From NCBI GenBank assembly GCA_023433505.1, contig JAEZCO010000009.1, positions 62,001 through 126,000 of the forward strand: a stretch of 64,000 nucleotides of DNA, written 5' to 3'. The notes beneath the pieces are model-generated. The model was not told where the DNA came from. It saw only the letters and a list, made by a program, of their open reading frames with translations, and ran no database searches. The stretch is from Bacillota bacterium (GTDB taxonomy: Bacteria; Bacillota; Clostridia; Acetivibrionales; DTU013). Shown here piece after piece: positions 16,997 to 26,289 of the stretch (the first letter of the stretch is position 1; every line of letters starts with the position of its first letter). The position numbers and the translations under genes were made by a program.

Positions 16997-17452
16997 CTAA
17001 GGGGTATCGCCCGGAGAAACGGAATAATTGTTTTTCACCGTGGACAGAACGACAATGGTCCGGGTCTTCTGAACGCCCTGTATGCTTTTTATCCTGTTCA
17101 GCAGCGCTTCAAGAGTGCCTGTGTTTTCGGTAATTATTTTCAGGGAATAGTCGAAATCTCCGGCAAGGTAATGACATTCCAGAATCTCTTCCTCGTCTTT
17201 GACAAATTCAACAAACCTGTCGGTAAACTTGGGCCGCTCAAGGCTGATAAACATGATTGCCGTGAGGTCCTTTTTCAAGTGCGCAGGATTTATAATAGCC
17301 GTATACTGCGATATAATACCTGACGATTCCAGCTTTTTAAGTCTTTCGCTTACTGCAGGCACCGATAGATTGATTTCCGCGCCTATATCGGATGCCGTAA
17401 TCCTTGCGTTCTTTTGAAGCAATTTTAATATTTTGGCGTCAATACTATCCAT
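16997..17452 (-). CDS. Lrp/AsnC family transcriptional regulator
   Basis: 151 residues: N-terminal winged HTH (about 1-60, MDSIDAKILKLLQKNARIT then SVPAVSERLKKLE) and C-terminal RAM/ACT ligand domain (about 65-145). Members bind amino acids and often act as octamers. It is located 99 nt upstream of ald on the same strand, so control of alanine dehydrogenase is the likeliest role. The ligand could be alanine or leucine. Confidence 0.92.
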   Translation of the reverse strand: MDSIDAKILKLLQKNARITASDIGAEINLSVPAVSERLKKLESSGIISQYTAIINPAHLKKDLTAIMFISLERPKFTDRFVEFVKDEEEILECHYLAGDFDYSLKIITENTGTLEALLNRIKSIQGVQKTRTIVVLSTVKNNYSVSPGDTP

Positions 17453-17665
17453 TGATTAACCTTTCGGGGTAGAGTCTCCACCCTTCGATTTTACAACAAT
17501 CCGGTAATAATTTAAACATATCTTTAAAAATTCAAAAAATTTTTAGAGAAAAGCCTATGAATGATTAAAATAATTAATAAAGTGTGAAGGTCCGGATAAT
17601 TAGTGCTTAATAATTTAAGCCTGTTTCAGATATGACAATATAGAAACACGCAGTAAATAGTAATA

Positions 17666-17706
17666 ATGGCCCGGGGGAGCAGCCGTATCGACAGCTTCCG
17701 GGCCAT
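17666..17706 (-). terminator. Intrinsic terminator of the Mrr-like gene
   Basis: AATGGCCCGG (17665-17674) pairs with CCGGGCCATT (17698-17707). On the minus strand it is followed by an A/T-rich, T-containing stretch. It lies 40 nt beyond the stop of the minus-strand gene at 17746. Confidence 0.6.
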
Positions 17707-17745
17707 TTGGCAAGACAGGACCAGCGCGGTCCGGTCCTCTGAAGT

Positions 17746-18264
17746 TCAATGAATGGTTTGCAGAATCTCTTTTTTCTTCTGTACTTCCTTAAACATCGCC
17801 AACAACTGCGGACCTGTGATACATTCAATGACGTTTTTATGGCAGAACATCCGGGTATTATGCTTGAACTCACCCAGGGTAATGATCATCCCCCTGTAAA
17901 TGGCATTTGACTGCATACATTTGGCAAGCTTCATTGCAGCTTCGCAGTCCACCTCATGGTTCAATGCGCGTCTCAAAATCTCCACATACCGCATATTGTC
18001 CAGTATCAGTCCGTTGCCCTCTTCGCCGCATTTATCCGTAATTTTCACAGAGTATCCTTTTCTTTTAAATACTTCGGCTATCAGGGGCAGAAAAACCTTA
18101 AACGGGATATATTGCAGATCTTCCACTGTGTTTATATTTTCCAGCATCCTGTTGATTCTGACCCTGGAATACATAGTATAAACGATAACCAGGGACCAGT
18201 AAAAGGTCATTGCCAGAAAAATCAGTATTAAATAGATAAAAAGCATTACAATCACTATCATCAC
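17746..18264 (-). CDS. Membrane protein with degenerate Mrr-type nuclease fold
   Basis: 172 residues. One long or two close N-terminal membrane segments (about 1-32) are followed by a cytosolic domain resembling Mrr_cat (FLPLIAEVFKRKGYSVKIT, then EEGNGLILD). In active Mrr proteins GDGGxD and a QxK strand carry the catalytic acids and lysine. Here the first reads GEEGNGLIL and the second RYVEILR, so nuclease activity is unlikely. The C-terminal CHKNVIECITGPQLLAMF matches the usual end of the fold. Role unknown; a membrane-bound DNA or nucleotide binder is one possibility. Confidence 0.6.
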   Translation of the reverse strand: MMIVIVMLFIYLILIFLAMTFYWSLVIVYTMYSRVRINRMLENINTVEDLQYIPFKVFLPLIAEVFKRKGYSVKITDKCGEEGNGLILDNMRYVEILRRALNHEVDCEAAMKLAKCMQSNAIYRGMIITLGEFKHNTRMFCHKNVIECITGPQLLAMFKEVQKKKEILQTIH

Positions 18265-18428
18265 CCGGATTTATTTTGCTACTTAAATAGTATTAAATAC
18301 CTAAACATTTCTGGTAAAGCTGTATATTGAAACTAAATTTGTATTTCAAGGGATAATATGAAAAATTTTCATCTTTTATTATAGCATAATGCGGGTGCTC
18401 CTGTGGGAGGAAAATATTAGGGACGTAT

Positions 18429-19115
18429 TTATAGAATAACCGGAATTTTCTTGCCTAACTCGATGGAAGCCTCTGTCACTTCAGAATCATAGGCAAATAT
18501 TTCAACGCCGTTTTTTGACGCCTCCAGCAATGCTTTACTGAATTCGGGGTCCATGATGCTGTTTGGCTTAAAGCATGTAACCCCCCGCAATTGTATGAGG
18601 AAGAATATGCAGCCCCTGTAGCCTGCTTTCACAGCCTCAATCATTTCGTAAACATGCCTGGCGCCCCTTTCGGTAGGGGCATCGGGAAATTTAGCGGTAC
18701 CGTCTATTTCAAGGGTTACGCCTTTTACCTCGATAAAGCCTTTTTTCTCGCCGCTTTCATAGTAAATATCAAACCTGGAGCTGCCGAAAGTAACTTCACG
18801 TTTCATATAGGTTACCGGGCTGAATTCATCCAGCAAAGATGCTTTCAATGCTTCGGCAACCACTTGATTCGGTACCTGTGAGTCAATGTTGATCAGCATG
18901 TCGCCTTTGCAGGCGGAAATCAGCGAATAGGCTGTTTTCCTATCGGGATTTTTGCCTTGTTCCAATATGACCGCGGCTCCCGGTTTAAATATCTCTCTGC
19001 ACCGGCCGGTATTTTTAACGTGGACGGTTGTTTCCACGCCGTCAAGCATGACATGTGCAACAAATCTGTTGGGCCTGTTTATAAAAAATGCTTTTTTTGT
19101 ATTTTCATAGGTCAT
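18429..19115 (-). CDS. sfsA: Sugar fermentation stimulation protein SfsA
   Basis: 228 residues from ATG 19115; an upstream in-frame TTG (19142) is possible, and AGGAG lies 13 nt before the ATG. The family core FINRPNRFVAHVML, VHVKNTGRC, GSSRFDIYYE, FIEVKGVTL and FPDAPTERGARH is complete. SfsA has a DNA-binding OB-like region and a PD-(D/E)XK-like core; its precise role is unresolved in most bacteria. No operon partner. Confidence 0.93.
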   Translation of the reverse strand: MTYENTKKAFFINRPNRFVAHVMLDGVETTVHVKNTGRCREIFKPGAAVILEQGKNPDRKTAYSLISACKGDMLINIDSQVPNQVVAEALKASLLDEFSPVTYMKREVTFGSSRFDIYYESGEKKGFIEVKGVTLEIDGTAKFPDAPTERGARHVYEMIEAVKAGYRGCIFFLIQLRGVTCFKPNSIMDPEFSKALLEASKNGVEIFAYDSEVTEASIELGKKIPVIL

Positions 19116-19315
19116 ATTGAAGCCGGTTCTCCTGTGATGCAATAAAGTCTCTAAGTACTGCCCTCATCCTCCGAAACAATTTAGGATGCAGACACGCTTA
19201 CACAAATTTTGTGATAATCGTACGGTTTTTACAGATACCGTAGGATAATTATATCGAACCGTACGAATATTGGCAATATCCTCTGCCTGCATCGGCAAGG
19301 TTTTACTAAAACAAA

Positions 19316-19341
19316 GAGGGACTGTTTTCACACAGTCCCTC
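19316..19341 (-). terminator. Intrinsic terminator of the gerW gene
   Basis: GAGGGACTGT (19316-19325) and ACAGTCCCTC (19332-19341) form a perfect 10-bp stem. On the minus strand it is followed by TTTGTTTT. It lies about 43 nt after the gerW stop. Confidence 0.8.
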
Positions 19342-19383
19342 GAATATTATAGTCATTTACCAATACCGTTCCGGAGAGTTATA

Positions 19384-19854
19384 CTATTGCTTTTGTCCCT
19401 GGGTACCCTGCTGGCCTTGAACTTGTTGTGCTTGCTGCTTACTCTGGCCTTGTTGGCCCTGCTGCTGTCCCATGAGCATTTGGGGTATTTTGTCCAACAT
19501 CTGGTTTAAAACATTATTGTCGGCCTTTTCACTGATGGGCAGCACCGATACATTGTCCTTATTGATAAGAATCACTGCTTCGGTATTGATCTTTGCACCA
19601 AGTCCCAGTGCGCCCATTCCTGTATTTGCGTTGGCCTGTCCGGGTGCCGCCATATTCTGCTGGCCAGTGCCGCCCTGTGCTTTGGCCGCCGAGTTACCGC
19701 TTCCGTAGCCCAGTGTTACGGAAACTATAGGGATGAGTGTCTTATCTCCATAGGTCACCGGGGAGCCCAGTACAGATTCTTTTTTAGTGAAGTCTTCCAG
19801 ATTTGAAAAAAGTGTATCAATATTCTGCGTAAAATTTCCACTTTGATTATCCAT
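19384..19854 (-). CDS. gerW: GerW/YtfJ family sporulation protein
   Basis: 156 residues. The conserved part (about 1-115) has VLGSPVTYGDKTLIPIVSVTLGYGSG and a second strand block AVILINKDNVSVLPI typical of GerW (YtfJ), which is made in the forespore and affects germination with some germinants. The C terminus (about 118-156) is a low-complexity Gln/Gly tail not needed for the family assignment. GGAGGG precedes the ATG. The DUF2953 gene lies upstream on the same strand, matching the usual ytfI-ytfJ pairing. Confidence 0.92.
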   Translation of the reverse strand: MDNQSGNFTQNIDTLFSNLEDFTKKESVLGSPVTYGDKTLIPIVSVTLGYGSGNSAAKAQGGTGQQNMAAPGQANANTGMGALGLGAKINTEAVILINKDNVSVLPISEKADNNVLNQMLDKIPQMLMGQQQGQQGQSKQQAQQVQGQQGTQGQKQ

Positions 19855-19928
19855 GTCGTTTCCCTCCTTATAAGCAGCTGAATTCGGCGCTCAAAGAGAG
19901 CTTTCTCCATGGTCCGCCGTAGTATTAG

Positions 19929-20447
19929 TTATCCCCTTGAATGATAAATATATGCCCTGTATAAATTGACCAGTGTGGCGCCGGGATTCAGCTTTGCTGC
20001 GGCATTAATACTAACATAGTTTTTTTCCGCCATAAAATCGGGATTGTGTTCGATGGAATCTATATCGATTAACCGCGTAGCGATATTCACCGCACCGCAG
20101 GCTATGCCGGTTACGGAGGGGTCCCGGAAGCCATAGGCGGCACTGACATGAATATCCCATGGCTGTACCTGCCTTATAAGCTTCAGGTTGAATTGACTTT
20201 TCTTCCCCTGGCGGCCTCCCTGCATCAGCTTTTTTTCATAGACCTTTTTGTTAAAAATATGCACTGCCAGTACAGGGCTTTCATTTTCAAGCGCAATCAC
20301 CGCTTTAAAAAAGGGAAAAAGCCATAGAACCGTTATGCGAATATCATCCTTATCGGAATTGAAGGCGAACAATACCTGCATTGCTGCGGCAAAGAGCAGA
20401 TAAATGAATAGCAGTACGATTGCAAGCAGTATATATAAAAAAATCAT
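19929..20447 (-). CDS. DUF2953 membrane protein (YtfI-like)
   Basis: 172 residues with one N-terminal membrane segment (about 4-28) and a beta-rich domain with VSAAYGFRDPSVTGIACGAVN, the DUF2953 hallmark. It precedes gerW in the same orientation, as ytfI precedes ytfJ in bacilli, so a sporulation-associated role is inferred. GAGGT lies 7 nt before the ATG. Confidence 0.88.
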   Translation of the reverse strand: MIFLYILLAIVLLFIYLLFAAAMQVLFAFNSDKDDIRITVLWLFPFFKAVIALENESPVLAVHIFNKKVYEKKLMQGGRQGKKSQFNLKLIRQVQPWDIHVSAAYGFRDPSVTGIACGAVNIATRLIDIDSIEHNPDFMAEKNYVSINAAAKLNPGATLVNLYRAYIYHSRG

Positions 20448-20674
20448 GTAGTTACCTCAATTCTCCAGTGCTTTCAAGCTGCATTTTTTATTAACCCTAG
20501 CTTATCCTGCCTGATTTATTCTATTCGAATGAAAAACTTCCAGGTTATTTTTACGGTTGTAAAAATCCTTAAAGGAATAATCAAAGCTGCATGGTAAATT
20601 CTTAGCAATATATGGTATAATCTAAGCGGACAAAGGAGAACAGGAAATTAAAACATTTGAAGAGGTAAGAATTC

Positions 20675-22186
20675 TTGATAAAGGCTTTTTTTCAATTTTT
20701 TGAAAAAATTTTGAAAAGCTTGTTTTTAAAGATGGACTTTAAAAATAACTTGGAATTTGAAAAAAGATATATTGCCCTGGCTCTGCAGAGGGGAAAATTG
20801 TTTAAGTGGGTAGTCCTTGTCATAAGCTTTTATGACTTTTATCTTGATTGGGTCTTATATAAAGAAAATCATACGGATATAATTTACCGTCACAATCTTA
20901 TAAAAATACATAGTGCGATCTTTATTGCCGCCCTTGCTTTTATTGTAATTTACAATTTGCTTGAGAAGGCGGAACGGTATAAGTTTCCCTCCCTTGCAAA
21001 GGCTGTAATCCTTTTCGACATGTTTTTAACGATTTTCGTCGCGTCGGGTCTGTCCCTGAATAGTCAGAGGTTTACCGGAAACATTGATGCATACATCATG
21101 ATCCTTCTAACGGTGGCATTGGTTATTCCCCTATATCCCAAATGGGTGTTGGGAATATATACGCTGAACCATATTTTCTTTCTGATAGGTCTTTCTTATT
21201 TTTGCAAAAATAATACCGCCATTGTTAAGCAGTTTAACTCTACGACCACATTATTGGTAGCGTTTGTTCTGTTCCTGATCATATATCAATACAATGTAAA
21301 AAACTTTTTATATGAAGAAATGCTCAAAGAGGATAAACGAACCTTTATAAAAATGTTTGAGACAAACCCCCTCCCTTTATTGATATCAAGCTTTGAAGGG
21401 GGTAAAATCCAATATGCAAATTATAAGGCCATGGTATTTTACGATATTGGGGAGAAACTGCCGGATGACCTTAATCATAAGGAATTGTATAAAAATATCT
21501 CCGATTTAAGCGTAATTTATGAAATGCTGGAAGTGAACGGGAAAGTGAATAATTATGTGGTAGAGCAAAAAACCTTATCGGGGCAGCTTAAATGCGCAAT
21601 CGTAAACTATGAACTGATTGATTATTTTGGAGAGAAATCCATTATAAGCGGCGTTGCGGATATAACCGAATTAAAAAGAATGGAAAATGAACTAACCATA
21701 CACGCATCTACGGATGCATTAACCGGTGTTTTAAACAGAAGGGCCGGAATGGACCTTATGAAAAGGAAATTCGAAACAGCCGGGCATGAAACAGAGGAAT
21801 TTCATCTTTGCTTTTTTGACATAGACGGCCTTAAGGCGGTAAATGACAAGTTCGGGCATTTGGAGGGGGACTCTTTAATTATGGATGTTTGCAGGGTGAT
21901 AAGAGAAGAAATCAAACCGGAGGATACCATTTTCCGTTATGGCGGAGATGAATTCATGATACTGTTTGATCATTCCTGCGAAGAAGAAATAAAAAAGACC
22001 TGCAGCAGAATAGAGGAAAGCTTTGAAGCTTTGAACAGGAATAAACAAAAGCCTTATCTTATCAATGTAAGCACGGGGGTATTCTCTTATAAGCAGGAAA
22101 TGAATCTGGAGCTGGAGCAGTTAATTGAAATCGTAGATAAAAACATGTATGACAATAAAGCAAAGAAAAAGCAATCACGGGGATAG
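20675..22186 (+). CDS. Membrane-bound diguanylate cyclase (GGDEF)
   Basis: 503 residues. About six membrane segments (about 45-210) are followed by a PAS-like region (about 225-330) and a GGDEF domain (about 335-500). RYGGDEFMIL is an intact active site, so c-di-GMP synthesis is expected. The I-site position carries KPED, not RxxD, so product inhibition may be weak. TTG 20675 is the start, with AGAGGT upstream. It ends 12 nt inside the 3' end of the convergent ROK gene. Confidence 0.92.
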   Translation: MIKAFFQFFEKILKSLFLKMDFKNNLEFEKRYIALALQRGKLFKWVVLVISFYDFYLDWVLYKENHTDIIYRHNLIKIHSAIFIAALAFIVIYNLLEKAERYKFPSLAKAVILFDMFLTIFVASGLSLNSQRFTGNIDAYIMILLTVALVIPLYPKWVLGIYTLNHIFFLIGLSYFCKNNTAIVKQFNSTTTLLVAFVLFLIIYQYNVKNFLYEEMLKEDKRTFIKMFETNPLPLLISSFEGGKIQYANYKAMVFYDIGEKLPDDLNHKELYKNISDLSVIYEMLEVNGKVNNYVVEQKTLSGQLKCAIVNYELIDYFGEKSIISGVADITELKRMENELTIHASTDALTGVLNRRAGMDLMKRKFETAGHETEEFHLCFFDIDGLKAVNDKFGHLEGDSLIMDVCRVIREEIKPEDTIFRYGGDEFMILFDHSCEEEIKKTCSRIEESFEALNRNKQKPYLINVSTGVFSYKQEMNLELEQLIEIVDKNMYDNKAKKKQSRG

Positions 22187-23416
22187 CTTGAATTCGTGTC
22201 CTTTAAACAGCCGGTCAAGAATAATTGCCGCAGAGCCGGCCACCGGAGCTTTGTGGCGAAAGGCAGAAATTTCAACAGGGATGCTTTTGTAACTGCTGCT
22301 GAAGAAGCGCTTGTTGATGTCCGCCTCCAGCCTTGCGGCTGCCAGGTCGCCGGCAAGTGCTATTTCATGCCCCAGATAGATGACCTGGGGGTCAAAAATG
22401 TTAATTACTGATATCAAACCGTAAGACATGTATCTGCACAGCATTTCAACCATTTCCGACGCCAGTGCGTCACCCATGAGGGCACAAGCTGCAATATCCG
22501 TCCACCGGATTTTTTCAAGGCGCTGCAGTGCGGAAGGAGTTCCTGCCAAAAGGGACTTTTCGGCTTGCCTGACGATTTCCGGAATATTGGCGTAAAGCTC
22601 GAGACAGCCTGAATTGCCGCAGGAGCATCTGGGACCGTTAAAATTGATGGTGATATGTCCTATTTCTCCGCCAAAGCCCATATCTCCTTCGAACAGGGTG
22701 CCATTTGCAATAATTCCCGCGCCAATGCCGTTGGTAACCCCGATATAGACAAAATTCCCGGTATTTTTCCCCTTCCCGTACAGCTTTTCGGCAAGTGCCG
22801 AGGCATTCATATCGTTGTTGATATATACCTCATAGCCGAAGCCTTCCTGGAGCAGCTTCTTGATCGGGATATCTCCCACGTTGTGAAAGTTGGCCGGTTC
22901 CAATATAATGCCGTTTTTTAGGTCCAGAGGGCCGATACAGGACACACCAATGCCGATGATTTTTTTATCCGCTGCTACGCTGGAAGCAAGAACCGATGTT
23001 ATCAGCCTTATAATTTTATCAATAAAGGATTTCCTGGTCTCATCCTTTGAAAAGCTGCAACTCATCTCAAGGATGTTTTCACATTTCAGGTTTGCCAGGG
23101 TAACGATGGCATAATCCCTGGAAATATAAAGTCCGACAGCAAGATAGATCTCCGTGTTTGCCATAAGATATACGGGTTTTCTTCCGCTGGAGCCGGTGGA
23201 AATTGTCTCCTGGGATTCGCTTTTTTCCGATACAAAGCCTTCGCTGATCAATCCGTTTACAATATTGGTGATGGACATTTTGCTCAGGCCCGTCTGCCGT
23301 GCGATATCAACCCGTGAAAGATTGGTGCCCGTACAAATCATTTTCAGGACCAGAGATCTGTTTATTATTTTTGACGATTGGTGGTTTGAACCGTTGATCA
23401 GTTTTTTGTTCGCCAT
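22175..23416 (-). CDS. ROK family transcriptional repressor (NagC/XylR type)
   Basis: 413 residues: an N-terminal winged HTH (about 15-75, SRVDIARQTGLSKMSITNIV) and a ROK sugar-binding domain. The domain has GVTNGIGAGIIANG and a zinc-site segment CSCGNSGCLE. Such proteins repress sugar catabolic genes and are released by a sugar ligand. No sugar operon is adjacent, so the target is unknown; the catabolic genes at 34-45 kb are candidates. GGGGAGG lies 6 nt before the ATG. Confidence 0.93.
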   Translation of the reverse strand: MANKKLINGSNHQSSKIINRSLVLKMICTGTNLSRVDIARQTGLSKMSITNIVNGLISEGFVSEKSESQETISTGSSGRKPVYLMANTEIYLAVGLYISRDYAIVTLANLKCENILEMSCSFSKDETRKSFIDKIIRLITSVLASSVAADKKIIGIGVSCIGPLDLKNGIILEPANFHNVGDIPIKKLLQEGFGYEVYINNDMNASALAEKLYGKGKNTGNFVYIGVTNGIGAGIIANGTLFEGDMGFGGEIGHITINFNGPRCSCGNSGCLELYANIPEIVRQAEKSLLAGTPSALQRLEKIRWTDIAACALMGDALASEMVEMLCRYMSYGLISVINIFDPQVIYLGHEIALAGDLAAARLEADINKRFFSSSYKSIPVEISAFRHKAPVAGSAAIILDRLFKGHEFKLSP

Positions 23417-23641
23417 CCTAACCTCCCCGGGTCCGTGATACCAAGGTGTATAATTTTATTTTCCCCAGTAATCTTACTCCTTATCGTTTTAACGTGTCAA
23501 ATGAAAAACGTAAAAAGTTTAATTTATAAATATACCCTGAATGAATACCCCTAAAACATTATTCCTTCGACATAGTTTACAAAACATTGCTTTTCCACTA
23601 TAATGGAAAAGGTATACGGTTTACAGCAGGAGCATGATTCG

Positions 23642-24517
23642 ATGGTGAATTGGTCGGTTACGGTACCCCTTTTAATTAATACAATAGTTGTCTCTATTCC
23701 GGAGCAGTTGTTTTTTGTTATATTTTCTCTTTTCTTAATGAGAAGATATGATTTTCTGGAATTCAAAAGATCAAATGTCATGCGTGTTGCCATAGCCGTT
23801 ATTCCTGCGGCTTTCCTTTCAAACATACTGAGAGGGCTGCTGGGAATGGATATGAATTTTGCACTGCTGGCTGGCGTCATCACACTGTTTGCAGTCCTGG
23901 TAATTGTCTTCCGTATCCGCAGTGCCAAAGGTATTTTCAAAGCCTTCCTTTCCACTGTTTTATGCTTTTTAGTCGTTTTATTGACCCAGCTTCTTTATTT
24001 TCCTCTTATCCTATATGGGACAAGCATCACTGCCGAGCAGTTGAATCAATACGGGCCGCTGGTCATACTGCTGTCCTTATTCGACAGGGCCGTCCAAATC
24101 AGCATTCTGGGCATATTGTTTCTAAAAAAACGCAGCTTCATGAAGCTGAATTTTTCTAAAGTCATTACCAGAAATAAAACGCTGGCCTATTTATTCGGCG
24201 GTGTGGCTGCGATGAATCTGACTTTTGTTTACGTGATGTGCCTCCTTATCTATGCAGACAGGGTCCTGATGGGGCTGGAGCCGGTCCTGCAAATAACTAT
24301 TGTTGTTTTCACCATTGCTTTTCCTGTCATCAATATGGCCGTTTTATTCGGTGTTATCAATTATTCCGTTAACAAGCACACCCATACAAGGGTATATGTG
24401 CAGGAAGAGTCAAGAGTTCTGAGGGTCCTGGTAAAACTGCTGCTGCTGCAGAAAAGATACGATGAGATCGACCCCGAAATCGAGTCCTTTGAAAATGAAG
24501 TCAGGAAGCTGAAATAA
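23642..24517 (+). CDS. Seven-TM membrane protein of unknown function
   Basis: 291 residues. Seven hydrophobic segments are visible (about 8-30, 38-60, 66-88, 97-122, 135-160, 175-200, 210-235), followed by a charged helical C-terminal tail (about 245-291). The topology resembles the sensor part of AgrC-like histidine kinases, but no kinase domain follows. GCAGGAG (23626-23632) lies 9 nt before ATG 23642; an in-frame upstream start at 23603 lacks a ribosome site. I do not recognise the family. Confidence 0.7.
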   Translation: MVNWSVTVPLLINTIVVSIPEQLFFVIFSLFLMRRYDFLEFKRSNVMRVAIAVIPAAFLSNILRGLLGMDMNFALLAGVITLFAVLVIVFRIRSAKGIFKAFLSTVLCFLVVLLTQLLYFPLILYGTSITAEQLNQYGPLVILLSLFDRAVQISILGILFLKKRSFMKLNFSKVITRNKTLAYLFGGVAAMNLTFVYVMCLLIYADRVLMGLEPVLQITIVVFTIAFPVINMAVLFGVINYSVNKHTHTRVYVQEESRVLRVLVKLLLLQKRYDEIDPEIESFENEVRKLK

Positions 24518-24691
24518 GTAGGGAAAAAATCCAATGCATTGCATCAAATCTTTTTTTTTGATATATTCTAATAAATAGCTGAAATATAGCTGTTTTTTTA
24601 TCTGGAGAGAGCGAGGCTTGACAGTACCGGATTTGGCGCTTCGGCATTCCGGGAGTCTTTGCCGCAGGATTGGATATAGGAGATGTGAGCT

Positions 24692-25486
24692 ATGCTGAAA
24701 GACAAATATGATTTGAAGGACCTGCTGGATATCATGGCACTGCTGCGAAGTCAAAACGGCTGCCCCTGGGACAGGGAGCAGACCCATGACAGCATAAAGC
24801 GGTATATGATCGAAGAAACTTATGAAGTGCTTGAGCAAATAGACAATAAGGACAGTGTGAAGCTGTGCGATGAATTGGGGGATCTGTTGCTTCAGGTAGT
24901 TTTTCATGCCCAGATCAGCAAGGAGAACGGCGAATTTGATATGGGCGACGTCATTACCGGCATCTGCCGGAAGCTGATTTCACGGCATACCCATGTTTTT
25001 GGCGAAGCACAAGCGGACACTCCGGAAAAGGTTGTGGAAAACTGGGAAGAGATCAAAAAAAGGGAAAAGGGCATCGAAAGCCATACCGGCGTATTGAAGG
25101 ATGTGCCCTCAAATCTGCCTGCTCTCATGCGAAGCTTCAAGGTCCAGCAAAAAGCAGCCAGGGTGGGCTTCGACTGGGATAAGGTGGAGGATGTCATTGC
25201 CAAGGTGGATGAAGAAATACAGGAACTGAAGGATGTATATAAAAGTAATAATATGGAAAGAATAACGGATGAGATGGGAGATGCGTTTTTTGCTTTGGTC
25301 AATCTCTCCAGGTTCCTGAAGGTTCAGCCCGAGCTGGCGCTGACTGGGACCACCAACAAGTTCATTCAACGGTTTGAATACATTGAGGGCGAAAGCTTGA
25401 AAAACGGAAAAAAACTGGAGGAAATGAACCTTGCAGAAATGGATGAGCTCTGGAATGAGGCCAAAAGACGTTTTTCCGAAAAATAA
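24692..25486 (+). CDS. mazG: Nucleoside triphosphate pyrophosphohydrolase MazG
   Basis: Hydrolyses non-canonical and canonical NTPs to NMP and PPi. 264 residues with two tandem MazG domains; the metal-binding EETYEVLEQID and DELGDLLLQVVFH in the first are intact. Bacillus YabN carries an extra N-terminal methylase domain, which is absent here. First gene of the mazG-hup-rqcP-yabP-yabQ-divIC-yabR block. TAGGAGATG precedes ATG 24692. Confidence 0.95.
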   Translation: MLKDKYDLKDLLDIMALLRSQNGCPWDREQTHDSIKRYMIEETYEVLEQIDNKDSVKLCDELGDLLLQVVFHAQISKENGEFDMGDVITGICRKLISRHTHVFGEAQADTPEKVVENWEEIKKREKGIESHTGVLKDVPSNLPALMRSFKVQQKAARVGFDWDKVEDVIAKVDEEIQELKDVYKSNNMERITDEMGDAFFALVNLSRFLKVQPELALTGTTNKFIQRFEYIEGESLKNGKKLEEMNLAEMDELWNEAKRRFSEK

Positions 25487-25515
25487 ACATTAATTGTGAT
25501 CAGGAGGATGTAGGG

Positions 25516-25791
25516 ATGAATAAAGCGGATCTGGTAAAAAGTATAGCTGAAAAAAGCGCATTGACCAAAATAGATGCGGAAAAGGCTTTGAATGCTTTCG
25601 TAGAAAGCGTGGAAGAGGCGCTTACCCAGGGCGATAAGGTTCAGCTGGTAGGCTTCGGCTCCTTCGAGGTGAGGGAGAGGGCTGAGAGGAAAGGCAGAAA
25701 TCCTCAGACAAAGGCCGAAATAACGATAAAAGCATCAAAAGCGCCGATTTTTAAAGTAGGTAAGGCGCTGAAAGATATGGTCAACGGATAA
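25516..25791 (+). CDS. hup: DNA-binding protein HU
   Basis: 91 residues of a standard HU: MNKADLVKSIAEKSALT, the GFGSFEVRERAERKGRNP beta arm and a final GKALKDMVN. A nucleoid protein that bends DNA as a dimer. It starts 29 nt after mazG with AGGAGG upstream and is probably cotranscribed with rqcP. Confidence 0.97.
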   Translation: MNKADLVKSIAEKSALTKIDAEKALNAFVESVEEALTQGDKVQLVGFGSFEVRERAERKGRNPQTKAEITIKASKAPIFKVGKALKDMVNG

Positions 25792-25839
25792 CAGCCGGTG
25801 GGCTGGCCGGAAAGACCGAAAATGTGGGGGTGTAGTTTT

Positions 25840-26079
25840 ATGAGGATCGATAAATATTTAAAAAATTCCAGGCTTATTAAAAGGCGTACTCTGGCAAATG
25901 AAGCCTGTGATACGGGGCATGTTTACATAAACGGCAAGGTGGCCAAGCCGGGAACGGAGGTCAACGTGGGAGACACCATCGATATCCGTTTCGGAAGCAA
26001 TCTGACGTCAGTGGAGGTTACTTCGGTAGCCGAACATGTATCCAAAGCCGATTCAAAGGAAATGTATATCATTAAATAG
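25840..26079 (+). CDS. rqcP: S4-domain ribosome quality-control protein RqcP (YabO)
   Basis: 79 residues of a lone S4 RNA-binding domain: MRIDKYLKNSRLIKRRTLANEAC, then GHVYINGKVAKPGTEVNVGD. In Bacillus, RqcP works with RqcH on stalled 50S subunits in alanine tailing. ATG 25840 follows a GGGGGTG site. Synteny with hup and yabP supports the assignment. Confidence 0.93.
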   Translation: MRIDKYLKNSRLIKRRTLANEACDTGHVYINGKVAKPGTEVNVGDTIDIRFGSNLTSVEVTSVAEHVSKADSKEMYIIK

Positions 26080-26117
26080 GGTATCATTAATAGGGTGCCT
26101 GACACCAGAAAAAAATA

Positions 26118-26141
26118 ATCCCCCTCCGGGGATTTTTTTTT
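26118..26141 (+). terminator. Intrinsic terminator after rqcP
   Basis: AATCCCC / GGGGATT stem with a short CTCC loop, followed by nine T. It separates mazG-hup-rqcP from yabP-yabQ. Confidence 0.88.
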
Positions 26142-26206
26142 GCGGCATCCGGCCATAGTCCGGGTCGCCAAAAGGCGAAGGGCTCAATGCCCCGGGACTT
26201 TTATTT
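26142..26206 (+). ncRNA. Structured leader element, copy 2 (class not recognised)
   Basis: It aligns over about 65 nt with the element at 11707-11771 and also directly follows a terminator T run. P1 is AGTCC (26157-26161) / GGACT (26195-26199). Inner hairpins are CGCC-AAAA-GGCG and GGGC-TCAAT-GCCC. A competing upstream hairpin is ATCCGG (26147-26152) / CCGGGT (26160-26165). Stem sequences differ from copy 1 while pairing is kept. It lies 84 nt before yabP. Confidence 0.5.
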
Positions 26207-26289
26207 AGGGATTCATAAAGCGAATTTTCTTGATTGTACATGCATATATATTAGTACTGTATGGAAGCAAGGAAAGTGAGGGATAAATG

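Noticed and set aside
19384..19500. Repeat array or CRISPR-like pattern in the gerW 3' end
   Set aside because: The repeats encode a Gln/Gly-rich tail in frame; no spacer structure. No CRISPR array was seen anywhere in the window.
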